A DNA stretch of 64,000 nt from Pseudooceanicola algae (GTDB lineage: Bacteria; Pseudomonadota; Alphaproteobacteria; Rhodobacterales; Rhodobacteraceae): positions 1,832,001 to 1,896,000 of the forward strand of contig NZ_CP060436.1 in assembly GCF_003590145.2 (NCBI RefSeq). The letters are read 5' to 3'. The notes under the pieces are model-generated. The model saw nothing but the letters and a program-made list of their open reading frames with translations, searched no databases and was not told the DNA's origin. Both the position numbers and the translations under genes were made by a program. Every line of letters begins with the position of its first letter. The stretch's first letter is position 1. Positions 15,518 to 23,950 of this stretch are shown here, piece after piece.

Positions 15518-16192
15518 ATGACCGATACAGATACCCGCAGCGCGATGATCGAGACCTGCCTGAAGATGACCGCCGCCGGGATCAACCAGGGCACGGCCGG
15601 CAACGTGTCGGTCCGCACGGAGAGCGGGCTTCTGATTACCCCCTCCTCGATGCCCTACGATCAGATGTGCCCCGAGGATATCGTCGAGATGTCCCTGGAC
15701 GGGCAGTGGTCCGGCAACCGCCGCCCATCCTCGGAGTGGCGATTCCACCGCGACATCCTGGCCGCGCGCAAGGACGTCTCGGTGGTGCTGCATTGCCATT
15801 CGGTCCATGCCACGGCCCTGGCCTGCCTGCACCGCAGCATCCCCAGTTATCACTACATGGTCGGGGTGGCCGGCGGCACGGATATCCGCTGCGCGCCCTA
15901 TGCGACCTTCGGCACGCAGGCGCTGTCGGATGCCGCGATCACGGCGCTGGTGGACCGCAAGGCCTGCCTTCTGGGGCAGCACGGGCAGATCTCTCTGGGC
16001 AAGAACCTCGACGCCGCGCTCTGGATGGCCATCGAGGTGGAAACCCTGGCGGACATGTACCTTCGCGCGCTGTCGGTGGGCGAACCGCCGATCCTGCCGG
16101 ATGACGAAATGGCCCGTGTTCTGGACCAGATGCAGCGCATGGACTACGGGCTGGCCCCCAACGACGAACCCGCGCCCGTCGGCGCGGATTAG
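15518..16192 (+). CDS. Class II aldolase, L-fuculose-1-phosphate aldolase-like
   Basis: 224 residues from ATG 15518 (AAAGGA upstream), 11 bases after the kinase stop. Motifs of the family are intact: GTAGNVSVR, LLITPSSMPYDQM, and zinc/catalytic residues Glu73, His92, His94 and His155. Those numbers coincide exactly with the residues known for E. coli FucA (about 215 residues). It should cleave a ketose 1-phosphate to DHAP and, for a 6-deoxy ketose, L-lactaldehyde, which the neighbouring AldA-type enzyme can oxidise. It is cytoplasmic and co-transcribed with the kinase. The stereochemistry of its substrate cannot be read; rhamnulose, fuculose or an erythrulose-type substrate remain possible. 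Confidence 0.85.
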   Translation: MTDTDTRSAMIETCLKMTAAGINQGTAGNVSVRTESGLLITPSSMPYDQMCPEDIVEMSLDGQWSGNRRPSSEWRFHRDILAARKDVSVVLHCHSVHATALACLHRSIPSYHYMVGVAGGTDIRCAPYATFGTQALSDAAITALVDRKACLLGQHGQISLGKNLDAALWMAIEVETLADMYLRALSVGEPPILPDDEMARVLDQMQRMDYGLAPNDEPAPVGAD

Positions 16193-16231
16193 GCCGGTTT
16201 CACGCAGCTTGCCCGGCTTCGCGTCGCGCCC

Positions 16232-17536
16232 TCAGCTTTCGCGCAGGGCGCGGGCGAACTGGTCGGAAAGCGGCTTCAGCAGGTAGGCCATGGGCGATCT
16301 TTCCCCGGTGCGGATGAAGCAATCCACCGGCATTCCGGGCAGCAGAACCGCCCCTTCGGGCAGCTTGTCCATCTCGCCCGGATCCAGCCTGAGTTCGGCG
16401 CGGTAAAACCGGGGTCCTCCGGGCGTATCCTCGAAGGCATCGGCCGAGACCCGCGTCACGACTCCGGACAGCGCCGGGGTCTGGCGCTGGTCCAGCGCCG
16501 AAAAACGCAAGGTCGCGGCCTGACCGGCATGAACCTGATCGATGTCACGCGGTTCGATCTGGACCGAGATAACCAACGGGCGGTCCTGCGGCACGAGGAA
16601 GGTCAGCACCGCGCCCGGCTGCACGACGGCGCGCGCATTCTGGACCGTCAGATCATGGACAATCCCGGCCACCGGCGCCTCGACGGTCAGGCGACCGATG
16701 CGGGCCATCAGGCTGCGGCGTTCCTCTGCCGCGCCCCGCGCGGTATGGGTCAGGTCGCGCAACTGGGTGATTGCCTCTTCGCGCCGCTGTTCGCGCAGTT
16801 GCAGCACCTCGATGTCGATTTCGGTGCCCCGTTCCAGCGTCTCGGCGCGTGTCGCGATCAGCTCCCCGACCGAGCCGCGCAACTGTTCCTGTTCCCGGCG
16901 CAGGGCCAGCACGGTAGAATTCTGGGCAAGCCCACGGTTCAGCAGGCTTTGCTGGGACTCCAGCTCCTCTTCGATCAGCTCAAGCTGGGCGCGATGCGAT
17001 GCCAGTTGCGCATCGAGGCCGACGATCTGTTCGCGGATCTGCTGCTGGCGTCGGCCAAGCTGTTCGACCTCGCGTTCGATGGCCGCGGCACGGGACCTGA
17101 TCAGGCGTCTTTGCCCTTCCATCAGTTCATTGACCTCAGGGCGGCTGGGAGCGAGGTCCAGCAGTTCCTGATCAAAGGTGATCTCGATCTCGCCGTCGCG
17201 TTCCGCCTCGAAACGGCCGATGCGCGCCCTCGCCTCGAACAACTGGTTTTCCACCAAGGCCAGTTCGGACCGCAGGTCGCTGCCATCGAATTGCATCAGC
17301 GGCGCGCCGGCGGCGACCGTATCGCCTTCTTCGACAAGCACGGTTTCGACCGTGCCGCCGTCCCGGTGCTGCACGACCTGTCGGTTGCGGTCGACCTCGA
17401 TCCGGCCCCCGGCGACCACCGCGCCTGAAATCCGCGCCATGACCGCCCAGCTGCCAAAGCCGCCGACCAGCAGGAGCAGCGCGACCATCCCCAGCACAAG
17501 GGGCCCGCGCGCCGACCATTTCGATCCGTTGCTCAT
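16232..17536 (-). CDS. HlyD-family type I secretion membrane fusion protein
   Basis: 434 residues: a short cytoplasmic tail, one membrane helix at about 12-34 ([20 protein letters not shown]), a biotinyl-lipoyl half domain ([20 protein letters not shown]), a long heptad-rich coiled coil at about 90-290, the second lipoyl half ([15 protein letters not shown]) and a C-terminal beta domain. It bridges the inner-membrane ABC exporter and an outer-membrane TolC channel. Its ATG overlaps the stop of the exporter gene (ATGA), showing coupled translation. No TolC homologue lies in the window. The cargo is almost certainly the RTX protein encoded at the head of the same operon. Confidence 0.92.
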   Translation of the reverse strand: MSNGSKWSARGPLVLGMVALLLLVGGFGSWAVMARISGAVVAGGRIEVDRNRQVVQHRDGGTVETVLVEEGDTVAAGAPLMQFDGSDLRSELALVENQLFEARARIGRFEAERDGEIEITFDQELLDLAPSRPEVNELMEGQRRLIRSRAAAIEREVEQLGRRQQQIREQIVGLDAQLASHRAQLELIEEELESQQSLLNRGLAQNSTVLALRREQEQLRGSVGELIATRAETLERGTEIDIEVLQLREQRREEAITQLRDLTHTARGAAEERRSLMARIGRLTVEAPVAGIVHDLTVQNARAVVQPGAVLTFLVPQDRPLVISVQIEPRDIDQVHAGQAATLRFSALDQRQTPALSGVVTRVSADAFEDTPGGPRFYRAELRLDPGEMDKLPEGAVLLPGMPVDCFIRTGERSPMAYLLKPLSDQFARALRES

Positions 17537-19269
17537 GTCGGTTTTCCGCCTTTGACGGCCCTGGGGGTCGCTTGCGCCGCCTGTCCGCCAGTGAATTTCT
17601 GCAGGATCTCGTCGCGTGGCCCAAAGGCGACCTGTGCGCCATTTTCAAGGAACAGCAGCAGATCGCATTCCCGGATCGCCGCCGGGCGATGCGCCATCAG
17701 GATTACGATGCGCCCGGCCTCTTTCAGGCTGCGGATCGCGGCGTTGAGGGCATTGTTGCCTTCGCTGTCGAGGTTGGAGTTCGGCTCGTCAAGGATCACA
17801 ACCACCGGATCGCCGTAAAGCGCGCGGGCCAGGGCGATCCGCTGCAACTGGCCACCCGACAGGCCTGCGCCATCGGGGCCGACGGCGGTATCATAGCCAT
17901 CGGGCAGGTTCACGATCAGCTCATGCGCTGCGGCCAGCTTGGCGGCGGCGACGATCTTTTCGGGGTCGGGACCGATTTCGAGCCGGGCGATGTTCTGCCC
18001 GATGGTGCCATCGAACAGACGCACCCGCTGCGGCAGGTATCCGACGTGCTGGCCAAGCGCATCCGGCCCGTATTGGCCCAGCGTCGGCCCGCCAAGACGC
18101 ACGGTTCCGGCCGCCGGGACCACCGCCCCGGTCAGCGCCAGAGCCAAAGTGGATTTCCCTGCACCGGAGGGACCGATCACCCCGACAGCCTGGCCGCCCG
18201 CGACGCTCAGGGACACACCACGCAAAAGCGACCGGTTCACGCCGGGAACGCGCAGGGCAAGGCCTTCGACCTCGAGCCGGGCATCGGGACGCGGCAAGGG
18301 CATCGGCTCTGCCTCGGGCGGCACGCGGGTCAGCAGATCGGCCAGCGAAACCCAGCCCCGCCGGGCCCGTTGCGCCAGAGACCATTGGCCCAGCCCGACC
18401 TCGATCGGGGCAAGGGCGCGACCCAGCAGGATCGACCCGGCGATCATCGCGCCCGGCGACAGCTCGCCCTTCAGGGCCAGCAGCGCGCCGAGACCGAGCA
18501 TCGCGGATTGCAGGAACATCCGCAAAGCCTTGGTCAGGGCAGAGAAACCGCTGCCCTTTTCGGTCGCATTCACGCCGCTTGCCAGGGCGGCGTCGCGCGC
18601 AACGACCCAGCGGGAAAAGGCGGCGCCCAGCATGCCCATGGACTGGATCATGCCCGCCTCGGTGCGGATCTCCTCGGCCAGCAGCGCCTCGCCATGGGCG
18701 GCGACGGCGGCTTCGCGGCGCGGGCGGCTGGTCAGCAACTGGTTCAGCAAGGCCACTACGACCAGCAACAGCCCCCCGGAGATCGCCAGGGTGCCGAGCC
18801 AGGGGTGGAACAGCGCGATGCCGAACAGGAAAACGGGCGTCCAGGGCAGGTCGAAGGCGGCAGAAGCCAAGGGCGAGCCGATCAGCTTCTGGATGGATTC
18901 AAGATCCGCGCGCCCGGTTTCCGCCGCCGGGTCCCGCGCCACGGCCGAACGCCGGATCATCGCGCGAAAGACGCGTTCATCAAGGGCGGCCTGGAACCGC
19001 GCCCCTGCGCGCGCCATCAAGCGGCTGCGGGCAAAATCCAGCGCCGCCATGATCGCGTACAGAAAGGCCGCCAGCAGCGTGAGCGCGACAAGGGTTTCAA
19101 CCGAGCCGCTGTTCAGCACGCGGTCGTAGACCTGCATCATGTAAAGCGGTCCCGTCAGCATCAGCAGGTTGACGAAACAGCTGAACAGCCCCGCCGCCCA
19201 GAACAACCCGCGCCCAAGACGCCGGGCGTCGCGCAATTCCGATCGGCCGTCGGCCTGGGATCTTGTCAT
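17533..19269 (-). CDS. Type I secretion ABC exporter, permease plus ATPase (PrtD family)
   Basis: 578 residues. The N-terminal half has about six membrane helices (for example [20 protein letters not shown] at the start). The C-terminal ATPase has Walker A GPSGAGKS, signature LSGGQLQR and Walker [13 protein letters not shown]; the PNSNLD variant is typical of the PrtD group. It lacks an N-terminal C39-like domain, so the substrate keeps its C-terminal signal uncleaved. It drives one-step export of RTX proteins across both membranes with the HlyD adaptor. The RTX gene lies 207 bases upstream on the same strand, separated by a hairpin that may lower exporter expression relative to cargo. Confidence 0.93.
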   Translation of the reverse strand: MTRSQADGRSELRDARRLGRGLFWAAGLFSCFVNLLMLTGPLYMMQVYDRVLNSGSVETLVALTLLAAFLYAIMAALDFARSRLMARAGARFQAALDERVFRAMIRRSAVARDPAAETGRADLESIQKLIGSPLASAAFDLPWTPVFLFGIALFHPWLGTLAISGGLLLVVVALLNQLLTSRPRREAAVAAHGEALLAEEIRTEAGMIQSMGMLGAAFSRWVVARDAALASGVNATEKGSGFSALTKALRMFLQSAMLGLGALLALKGELSPGAMIAGSILLGRALAPIEVGLGQWSLAQRARRGWVSLADLLTRVPPEAEPMPLPRPDARLEVEGLALRVPGVNRSLLRGVSLSVAGGQAVGVIGPSGAGKSTLALALTGAVVPAAGTVRLGGPTLGQYGPDALGQHVGYLPQRVRLFDGTIGQNIARLEIGPDPEKIVAAAKLAAAHELIVNLPDGYDTAVGPDGAGLSGGQLQRIALARALYGDPVVVILDEPNSNLDSEGNNALNAAIRSLKEAGRIVILMAHRPAAIRECDLLLFLENGAQVAFGPRDEILQKFTGGQAAQATPRAVKGGKPT

Positions 19270-19411
19270 GGATGCCTCTCATTCCTCGCGCGGGCCGGGG
19301 GAACATCCGGCCGGCCAGCGGGTCGTGGAAGATTGGTAACATTCGCGCTTTGCGCGGCACAATCAAAGACTGAATTATCTGTCAGCCGGTTGGTGGCGCG
19401 CGCCGCAGGAA

Positions 19412-19441
19412 GGGGCGCCCGAGGTGATCCCCGGACGCCCC
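19412..19441 (-). terminator. Hairpin after the RTX gene, likely partial terminator
   Basis: Arms of 13 bases (GGGGCGCCCGAGG / CCCCGGACGCCCC, two mismatches) around TGAT, starting 36 bases beyond the RTX stop. There is no strong U-tract; readthrough into the exporter genes would be expected. Confidence 0.5.
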
Positions 19442-19476
19442 GCCCCTGCCCGTGCAGGCAGGACGTTCAAATCGGA

Positions 19477-21924
19477 TCAGACGAGGAAGGTGCTTTCGTC
19501 CAGATCGGCCATGGCGACCGACTTCAGGATGATCTTGTCTTCGGCTTCGGCGGTTTCAAAGGCGCCGAGGTTGATGATCGTGGCCCAACCCTGATCCTGG
19601 GTGGCGGCCATGACGGTGGCAAAGTCGACTTCCAGCGCGGTCAGGTCGATCAGGTCGATATCGGCTTCGAAGTCATGAACGAAGTCCTTGCCGGACCCGG
19701 CGGAGAAGACGAAGGTGTCGCTGGCTTCATCCGCGCTCCATTCGCCGCCCCAGAGGTGGTCGTCACCGGCACCGCCTTCGATCACGTCGCTGCCCAGACC
19801 ACCGACCAGCTTGTCGCTGCCCGCGCCGCCCAGCAGCTCGTCGGCCCCGGCGCCACCGCTGAGATAGTCGGTGCCTTCGCCGCCCGACAGCAGGTCATCG
19901 CCGGCTTCGCCGCGCAGGCTGTCGTTGCCCACACCGCCAAAGGCGCTGTCGTCGCCCGCCGCACCCGAAATATTGTCGTCGCCCTGGTCGCCGTAAAGCG
20001 TGTCGTTGCCGGTGCCGCCATTGATCTCGTCATCGCCTTCGTTGCCGTGGATCTCGTCGTTGCCTTCGCCACCGCGCAGGCTGTCGTTGCCGCCTTCGAC
20101 CTTGGTCAGGGTCGGCTCACGCAGCAGGACGGCCGCATCGGCGTCGATTTCGGCGAAGGGGTCGGAGGACCGGGGATCGGCCGCACCGTCGTTGGACCCG
20201 GTCGAGGGCGCCTCGGACATGAATTCGGAATAGGCTTCGCCTTCGGACCAGTCGACATTGACCTTGAAGATCGCGCCGCTTGCGTCGGTGCCCTTGTCAA
20301 GATCGTGGTCGCCCTTGTTCAGACCATAGTAAAGGTTGCCTTCGCCATCGAAGAAGACCGCGCCGTAGGCACCGCTGGACATGCCCTGCTCCATCGCGTC
20401 GCCGTACAACGTGCCGGTGATCGCAACTTCGGTGAAGGTCGGCTGGCCGCCATCATCGACTGCGCTGACGTCGATCTTGACGACCTTGCCGTTGCCGCCG
20501 TTCGAACCCGGCGATACGACCGCGTAGAAGGCTTCGGAGCTGGCGTCATAGGCCATGTCGAAGGTGCGATCCTTGAACATGCCCGCCGGGAAGTGGAAGT
20601 ACTGGATGGCGGGGTTGCCATCGGCATCGCGGTCCGACACGTCGACGACGCTTACCCGGTCCAGGGTGGTGTGGAAGGTCCAGAGGTTGCCGCTGTCGTC
20701 GAAATCACCGACGAAATCACCGTAGAAGCCTTCGCCGATACGGTAGGTGGCACCATTGGCGTCGATCGCCACGATGTCGGTGCTCCCGACGGCATTGCCG
20801 ACCGAGTCGGTGCCGGCGGATTTCGCCACGCCGTAGATCAGGTCGTCCTCGACGTTGAACCCGGTCGCGTTGATCAGGAAATCGGGCTGCTCGCCAACGG
20901 CGGTGTAGGTCTTGGTTTCGGTGTCGAAGACATTCAGCTGACCGCCGATGACCTGATACAGTTTCGCCTGACCGGCCGCAAAGGCCGCGACGTCGGTGGC
21001 AGCGCCGTCCACGACCAGCGTGCTGTCGTACGAGATGATCGGGCCGTCGAAGTTGTAGTCGACACCGCTGTCGGGCTCGACGGCACGGAAGCTCAGGTCA
21101 CCGGTTTCGCCGGTGCTTTCGACATCGACTTCGAAGGTCTGGTAGGCGCCCGAGGTGGTCTGGACTGTCTCGACGACTTCGCCGTTCCACAGGACTTCGA
21201 CCATGGCCGAGGACCGGCCGCCGGACAGGTTGGCCGCCAGGTCGAAGGCGATGGTGTAGGTTTCGCCGGCTTCGGTGCTGGCGGATTGCGCGATCACGTC
21301 CTGGCCATAGTCGTCCTGGAAGGTCCAGCCACCGGAAGCCGCGAGCGAGGAGAATGTGTTGGCTGCGGCAGTGGCGTCGACCAGCAGGTTGTCGCCCTTG
21401 AGATCGCCGTAGATCACGTCGTCTCCGGCACCGCCGTTGACGATATCGGCGCCAAGGCCGCCTTCGGCGTAATCGTTGCCGTCCTCCAGGTTCAGGATGT
21501 CTGCGCCGTCGCCACCGAAGACAACGTCGTCGCCACGGCCCGCATTCACGATGTCGTCGCCGGCACCCGACGACAGCATGTCGTTGCCACCGTTGCCCAG
21601 CAGCACGTCATTGCCTGCACCGGTTTCGATCGTATCGTCGAAGGAATGGGTCAGGTCGCGATCCGAGACCACCACCTTGGCCGCGTCATAGACCCAACGC
21701 ACGCCGTCGAAGCTCCATTCGTCGCCAACCATGTCGCCGGCCGCCAGATCATGGCCGAGGCCGGTGCTGATGACGTCGTCGCCTTCACGGCCGTTGACGA
21801 AGTCGATCTGATCGGTGTCTTCGTCCAGCAGGACACCGAGGTCGTTCTGGAAACCGTCCTGGATGGCATCGTCGAAGGAAGTTCCGAGGAAGGCGTTGAT
21901 TTGGGAAGTCTGGGTCATTTTCAT
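19477..21924 (-). CDS. Secreted RTX (hemolysin-type calcium-binding) protein with central DUF6923-like domain
   Basis: 815 residues, strongly acidic, no Sec signal. There are two separate blocks of nine-residue RTX repeats (GGxGxDxLx): about 95-175 (GNGGNDMLSSGAGDDIVNAG) and about 610-735. Between them are a carbohydrate-binding-like beta region at about 180-305 and a DUF6923-type propeller-like domain starting with LYQVIGGQLNVFDTETKTY and containing DFDDSGNLWTFH. The C-terminus ends LDESTFLV, an acidic-hydrophobic tail typical of type I secretion signals. Calcium should fold the repeats outside the cell. It heads the operon with the exporter and adaptor. Function of the central domain is unknown; an adhesive or surface role is possible. 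Confidence 0.9.
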   Translation of the reverse strand: MKMTQTSQINAFLGTSFDDAIQDGFQNDLGVLLDEDTDQIDFVNGREGDDVISTGLGHDLAAGDMVGDEWSFDGVRWVYDAAKVVVSDRDLTHSFDDTIETGAGNDVLLGNGGNDMLSSGAGDDIVNAGRGDDVVFGGDGADILNLEDGNDYAEGGLGADIVNGGAGDDVIYGDLKGDNLLVDATAAANTFSSLAASGGWTFQDDYGQDVIAQSASTEAGETYTIAFDLAANLSGGRSSAMVEVLWNGEVVETVQTTSGAYQTFEVDVESTGETGDLSFRAVEPDSGVDYNFDGPIISYDSTLVVDGAATDVAAFAAGQAKLYQVIGGQLNVFDTETKTYTAVGEQPDFLINATGFNVEDDLIYGVAKSAGTDSVGNAVGSTDIVAIDANGATYRIGEGFYGDFVGDFDDSGNLWTFHTTLDRVSVVDVSDRDADGNPAIQYFHFPAGMFKDRTFDMAYDASSEAFYAVVSPGSNGGNGKVVKIDVSAVDDGGQPTFTEVAITGTLYGDAMEQGMSSGAYGAVFFDGEGNLYYGLNKGDHDLDKGTDASGAIFKVNVDWSEGEAYSEFMSEAPSTGSNDGAADPRSSDPFAEIDADAAVLLREPTLTKVEGGNDSLRGGEGNDEIHGNEGDDEINGGTGNDTLYGDQGDDNISGAAGDDSAFGGVGNDSLRGEAGDDLLSGGEGTDYLSGGAGADELLGGAGSDKLVGGLGSDVIEGGAGDDHLWGGEWSADEASDTFVFSAGSGKDFVHDFEADIDLIDLTALEVDFATVMAATQDQGWATIINLGAFETAEAEDKIILKSVAMADLDESTFLV

Positions 21925-22387
21925 GGTCCTGGCGTTTTGCTGACGCTAAGCGCCAATTCGGAAAAGTCAGGCTGCATCTTGTTCAAGTCATTCGACCAGC
22001 CCGGCGTATCTTGTGGGGATCGTTATGACAGGCGGCGGGCGGATTTGCCTGCCAGCAAGGGGCTAGGGCGATATCTCAAAAGGATAGTCGGGATAGCCCG
22101 TCGGCCCACGTTCGCCCCTGAGGCGACCCGTTCGGGGGGCCTGATCGCGGATCGCGGCGCAATTCTTCGCGTCGGTCCCGTCCGGCGAATAAAGGCGAAA
22201 GGGGCGGAAACCCTTGTCCGACGGGAACCCATCCCTCCGCCCCGCCGCGCCCGCCTTTGCCCCGATGCCGCTGTCCTCTGTCCGCTGTCGCAAACGGAAA
22301 ACTTTGCGGCGCTGCAACGAAAGCACGAGGGCACCGTCAGGGTAGCCTGAGCGCAGTGCAAAGCCTCAGGTCGAAGAAGGTCGGTTG
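21925..22387. other. 463-base divergent intergenic region between RTX and MFS genes
   Basis: It should hold the promoters of both genes. Two short open frames here have no recognisable family character and atypical composition, so I do not call them. A GGGGCGG/CCGCCCC pair with a loop of about 35 bases near 22200-22250 is the only structure noticed. The MFS ribosome binding site GAAGAAGG is at 22373-22380. Confidence 0.55.
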
Positions 22388-23650
22388 ATGATAAAGGTGC
22401 TATCCGGGGTCTGGGCGCTTCTGCTTGGTGTCGTGTTGATCATGCTCGGCAACGGGATGCACTTTACCCTGATCGGCCTGCGTGGCGTGATCGAAGGCTT
22501 TTCCTCGTCCGAACTGGCGATCGTGACCTCGGGTTATTTCCTCGGGTTCCTTTCGGGCGCGCGCCTGACACCACTGATGATCCAGAACGTCGGCCATGTG
22601 CGGGTCTTCGCGGCGCTCGGCAGCTTCATGTCGGCGGCCTTGATCGCCCTGCCGATCCTGTCGGAGCCATGGGCCTGGATCCTGTTGCGGATGCTTGTGG
22701 GGTTCTGCATGTCCGGCATCTATGTCGCGGCGGAAAGCTGGCTGAACGCCGCCGCCACGAACGAGACCCGCGGCAAGGTCCTGTCGGCCTACATGATCGC
22801 CCAGACGCTGGGGATCATCGGCGCGCAGGGCCTGCTGACGCTTGGGGATGCGGGGACCTCGGTGCTGTTCATCTTCGCCTCGATCCTTGTCTCCGTCTCC
22901 TTTGCGCCGATCCTTCTGTCCGCCGCCCCTGTTCCGGTGGTCGAGGTCGCGCAGCCGATGCCCCTGCGCGTGCTGTTCAAGGGCGCACCGCTGGGGACCA
23001 TCGGAATTTTCCTGCTGGGCGGCGTCTATGCGACGCAATCGGGCATGGGGGCGGTCTTTGGCAGCCAGATCGGCCTGACCTCGTCGCAGATCTCGCTGTT
23101 CATCGCCATGCTCTTTGCCGGGGCACTGGTGCTGCAATATCCCATCGGCTGGCTGTCGGACCGGATGGACCGGCGTCTGCTGATCTTCGGCCTTGCCGTC
23201 CTCGGGGCGTCGTCCTGCATGCTGGGCTGGATGACCGGTGACGGCCTGCGCCCCCTGATGTCGGCGGCGTTTCTGGCCGGAGGTGTCACGACGCCGCTTT
23301 ATGCGCTGCTGCTGGCCTATACCAACGACTCCCTGCCTGCTGCGGATATGCCGGCGGCCTCCGGTGGGCTGGTCTTCACCTTCGGGCTGGGGGCGATCTC
23401 CGGACCGCTGGTCACCGGTTGGGCCATGCAGCACCTCGCCCCCCGTGCCTTCTGGCTGGTGCTGTCGATGCTGTTCCTCGCGATTGCGCTTTATGCCCTT
23501 TATCGCATGACGCAACGCGGCGTGATCCCGACGGAAGACACGGACAGCTATCTCAACGTCCTTCCCACGGCTTCGCATATTGCTGTCGAGGCGGCGGTCG
23601 AATGGGCGGTCGACAACGCCGAGGCCGAAAGCGAAGACAACGCCAGGTGA
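22388..23650 (+). CDS. MFS transporter (YcaD-like)
   Basis: 420 residues from ATG 22388 (GAAGAAGG 7 bases upstream; a TTG codon directly before it is less likely). About twelve membrane helices. The loop after helix 2 reads GFLSGARLTPLMIQNVGHVRV (family loop, shortened here to its core GARLTPLMIQNVGHVR), and helix 5 contains the YVAAESWLN motif that marks the YcaD/YfkF-like MFS group, with SDRMDRRLL in the central repeat. The C-terminus is a hydrophilic acidic tail of about 45 residues. The transported compound is unknown. It is a single-gene unit, followed by a nested hairpin. Confidence 0.9.
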   Translation: MIKVLSGVWALLLGVVLIMLGNGMHFTLIGLRGVIEGFSSSELAIVTSGYFLGFLSGARLTPLMIQNVGHVRVFAALGSFMSAALIALPILSEPWAWILLRMLVGFCMSGIYVAAESWLNAAATNETRGKVLSAYMIAQTLGIIGAQGLLTLGDAGTSVLFIFASILVSVSFAPILLSAAPVPVVEVAQPMPLRVLFKGAPLGTIGIFLLGGVYATQSGMGAVFGSQIGLTSSQISLFIAMLFAGALVLQYPIGWLSDRMDRRLLIFGLAVLGASSCMLGWMTGDGLRPLMSAAFLAGGVTTPLYALLLAYTNDSLPAADMPAASGGLVFTFGLGAISGPLVTGWAMQHLAPRAFWLVLSMLFLAIALYALYRMTQRGVIPTEDTDSYLNVLPTASHIAVEAAVEWAVDNAEAESEDNAR

Positions 23651-23950
23651 AGGCGCGCCTGCCCGTCACGACTTGCGGTCAGCGCAAGCTCGGCCGGCAG
23701 GCTTCCCTCAACCAAGAGAATACGTGATATTGCATATTCGCACTGGCGAATTTAATGGCGCGCCCATCGAAATCCGCAAACGGAATATAACGGGCGCGAC
23801 CGTCCAGAATCGAAACGGCATTGCAATTGGGATAAACCAATACCGTGCAACATGCCGCCATTGATATCGCATGCATTGAAATAGCACCTTGATTAAATAT
23901 CGGCTTTCCCTGAGCTTGCATCCAAGTGTCCGCTGGAAGGGGAGGAGAGT
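23651..23950. promoter_or_regulatory. 300-base upstream region of the autotransporter, unusually AT-rich
   Basis: A nested hairpin follows the MFS gene (23657-23702, GCCTGCC/GGCAGGC with inner CTTGCG/CGCAAG). From about 23720 the region is clearly AT-richer than its surroundings. It holds ATTCGC-ACTG-GCGAAT (23736-23751) and a nested repeat around 23821-23850 (TTGCA...TGCAA enclosing ATTGG-N6-CCAAT). These look like regulator sites for the autotransporter gene. A GGGAGGAG site ends at 23949. Confidence 0.5.

Noticed and set aside
17572-22350. Very long open frame (1592 codons) on the plus strand
   Set aside because: It is antisense to the exporter and RTX genes; open only because of GC-rich codon bias and RTX repeats, with no family character or ribosome site.
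22023-22361. 112-codon and 87-codon minus-strand frames upstream of the RTX gene
   Set aside because: Basic, low-complexity products with no ribosome site, in the middle of a divergent promoter region.
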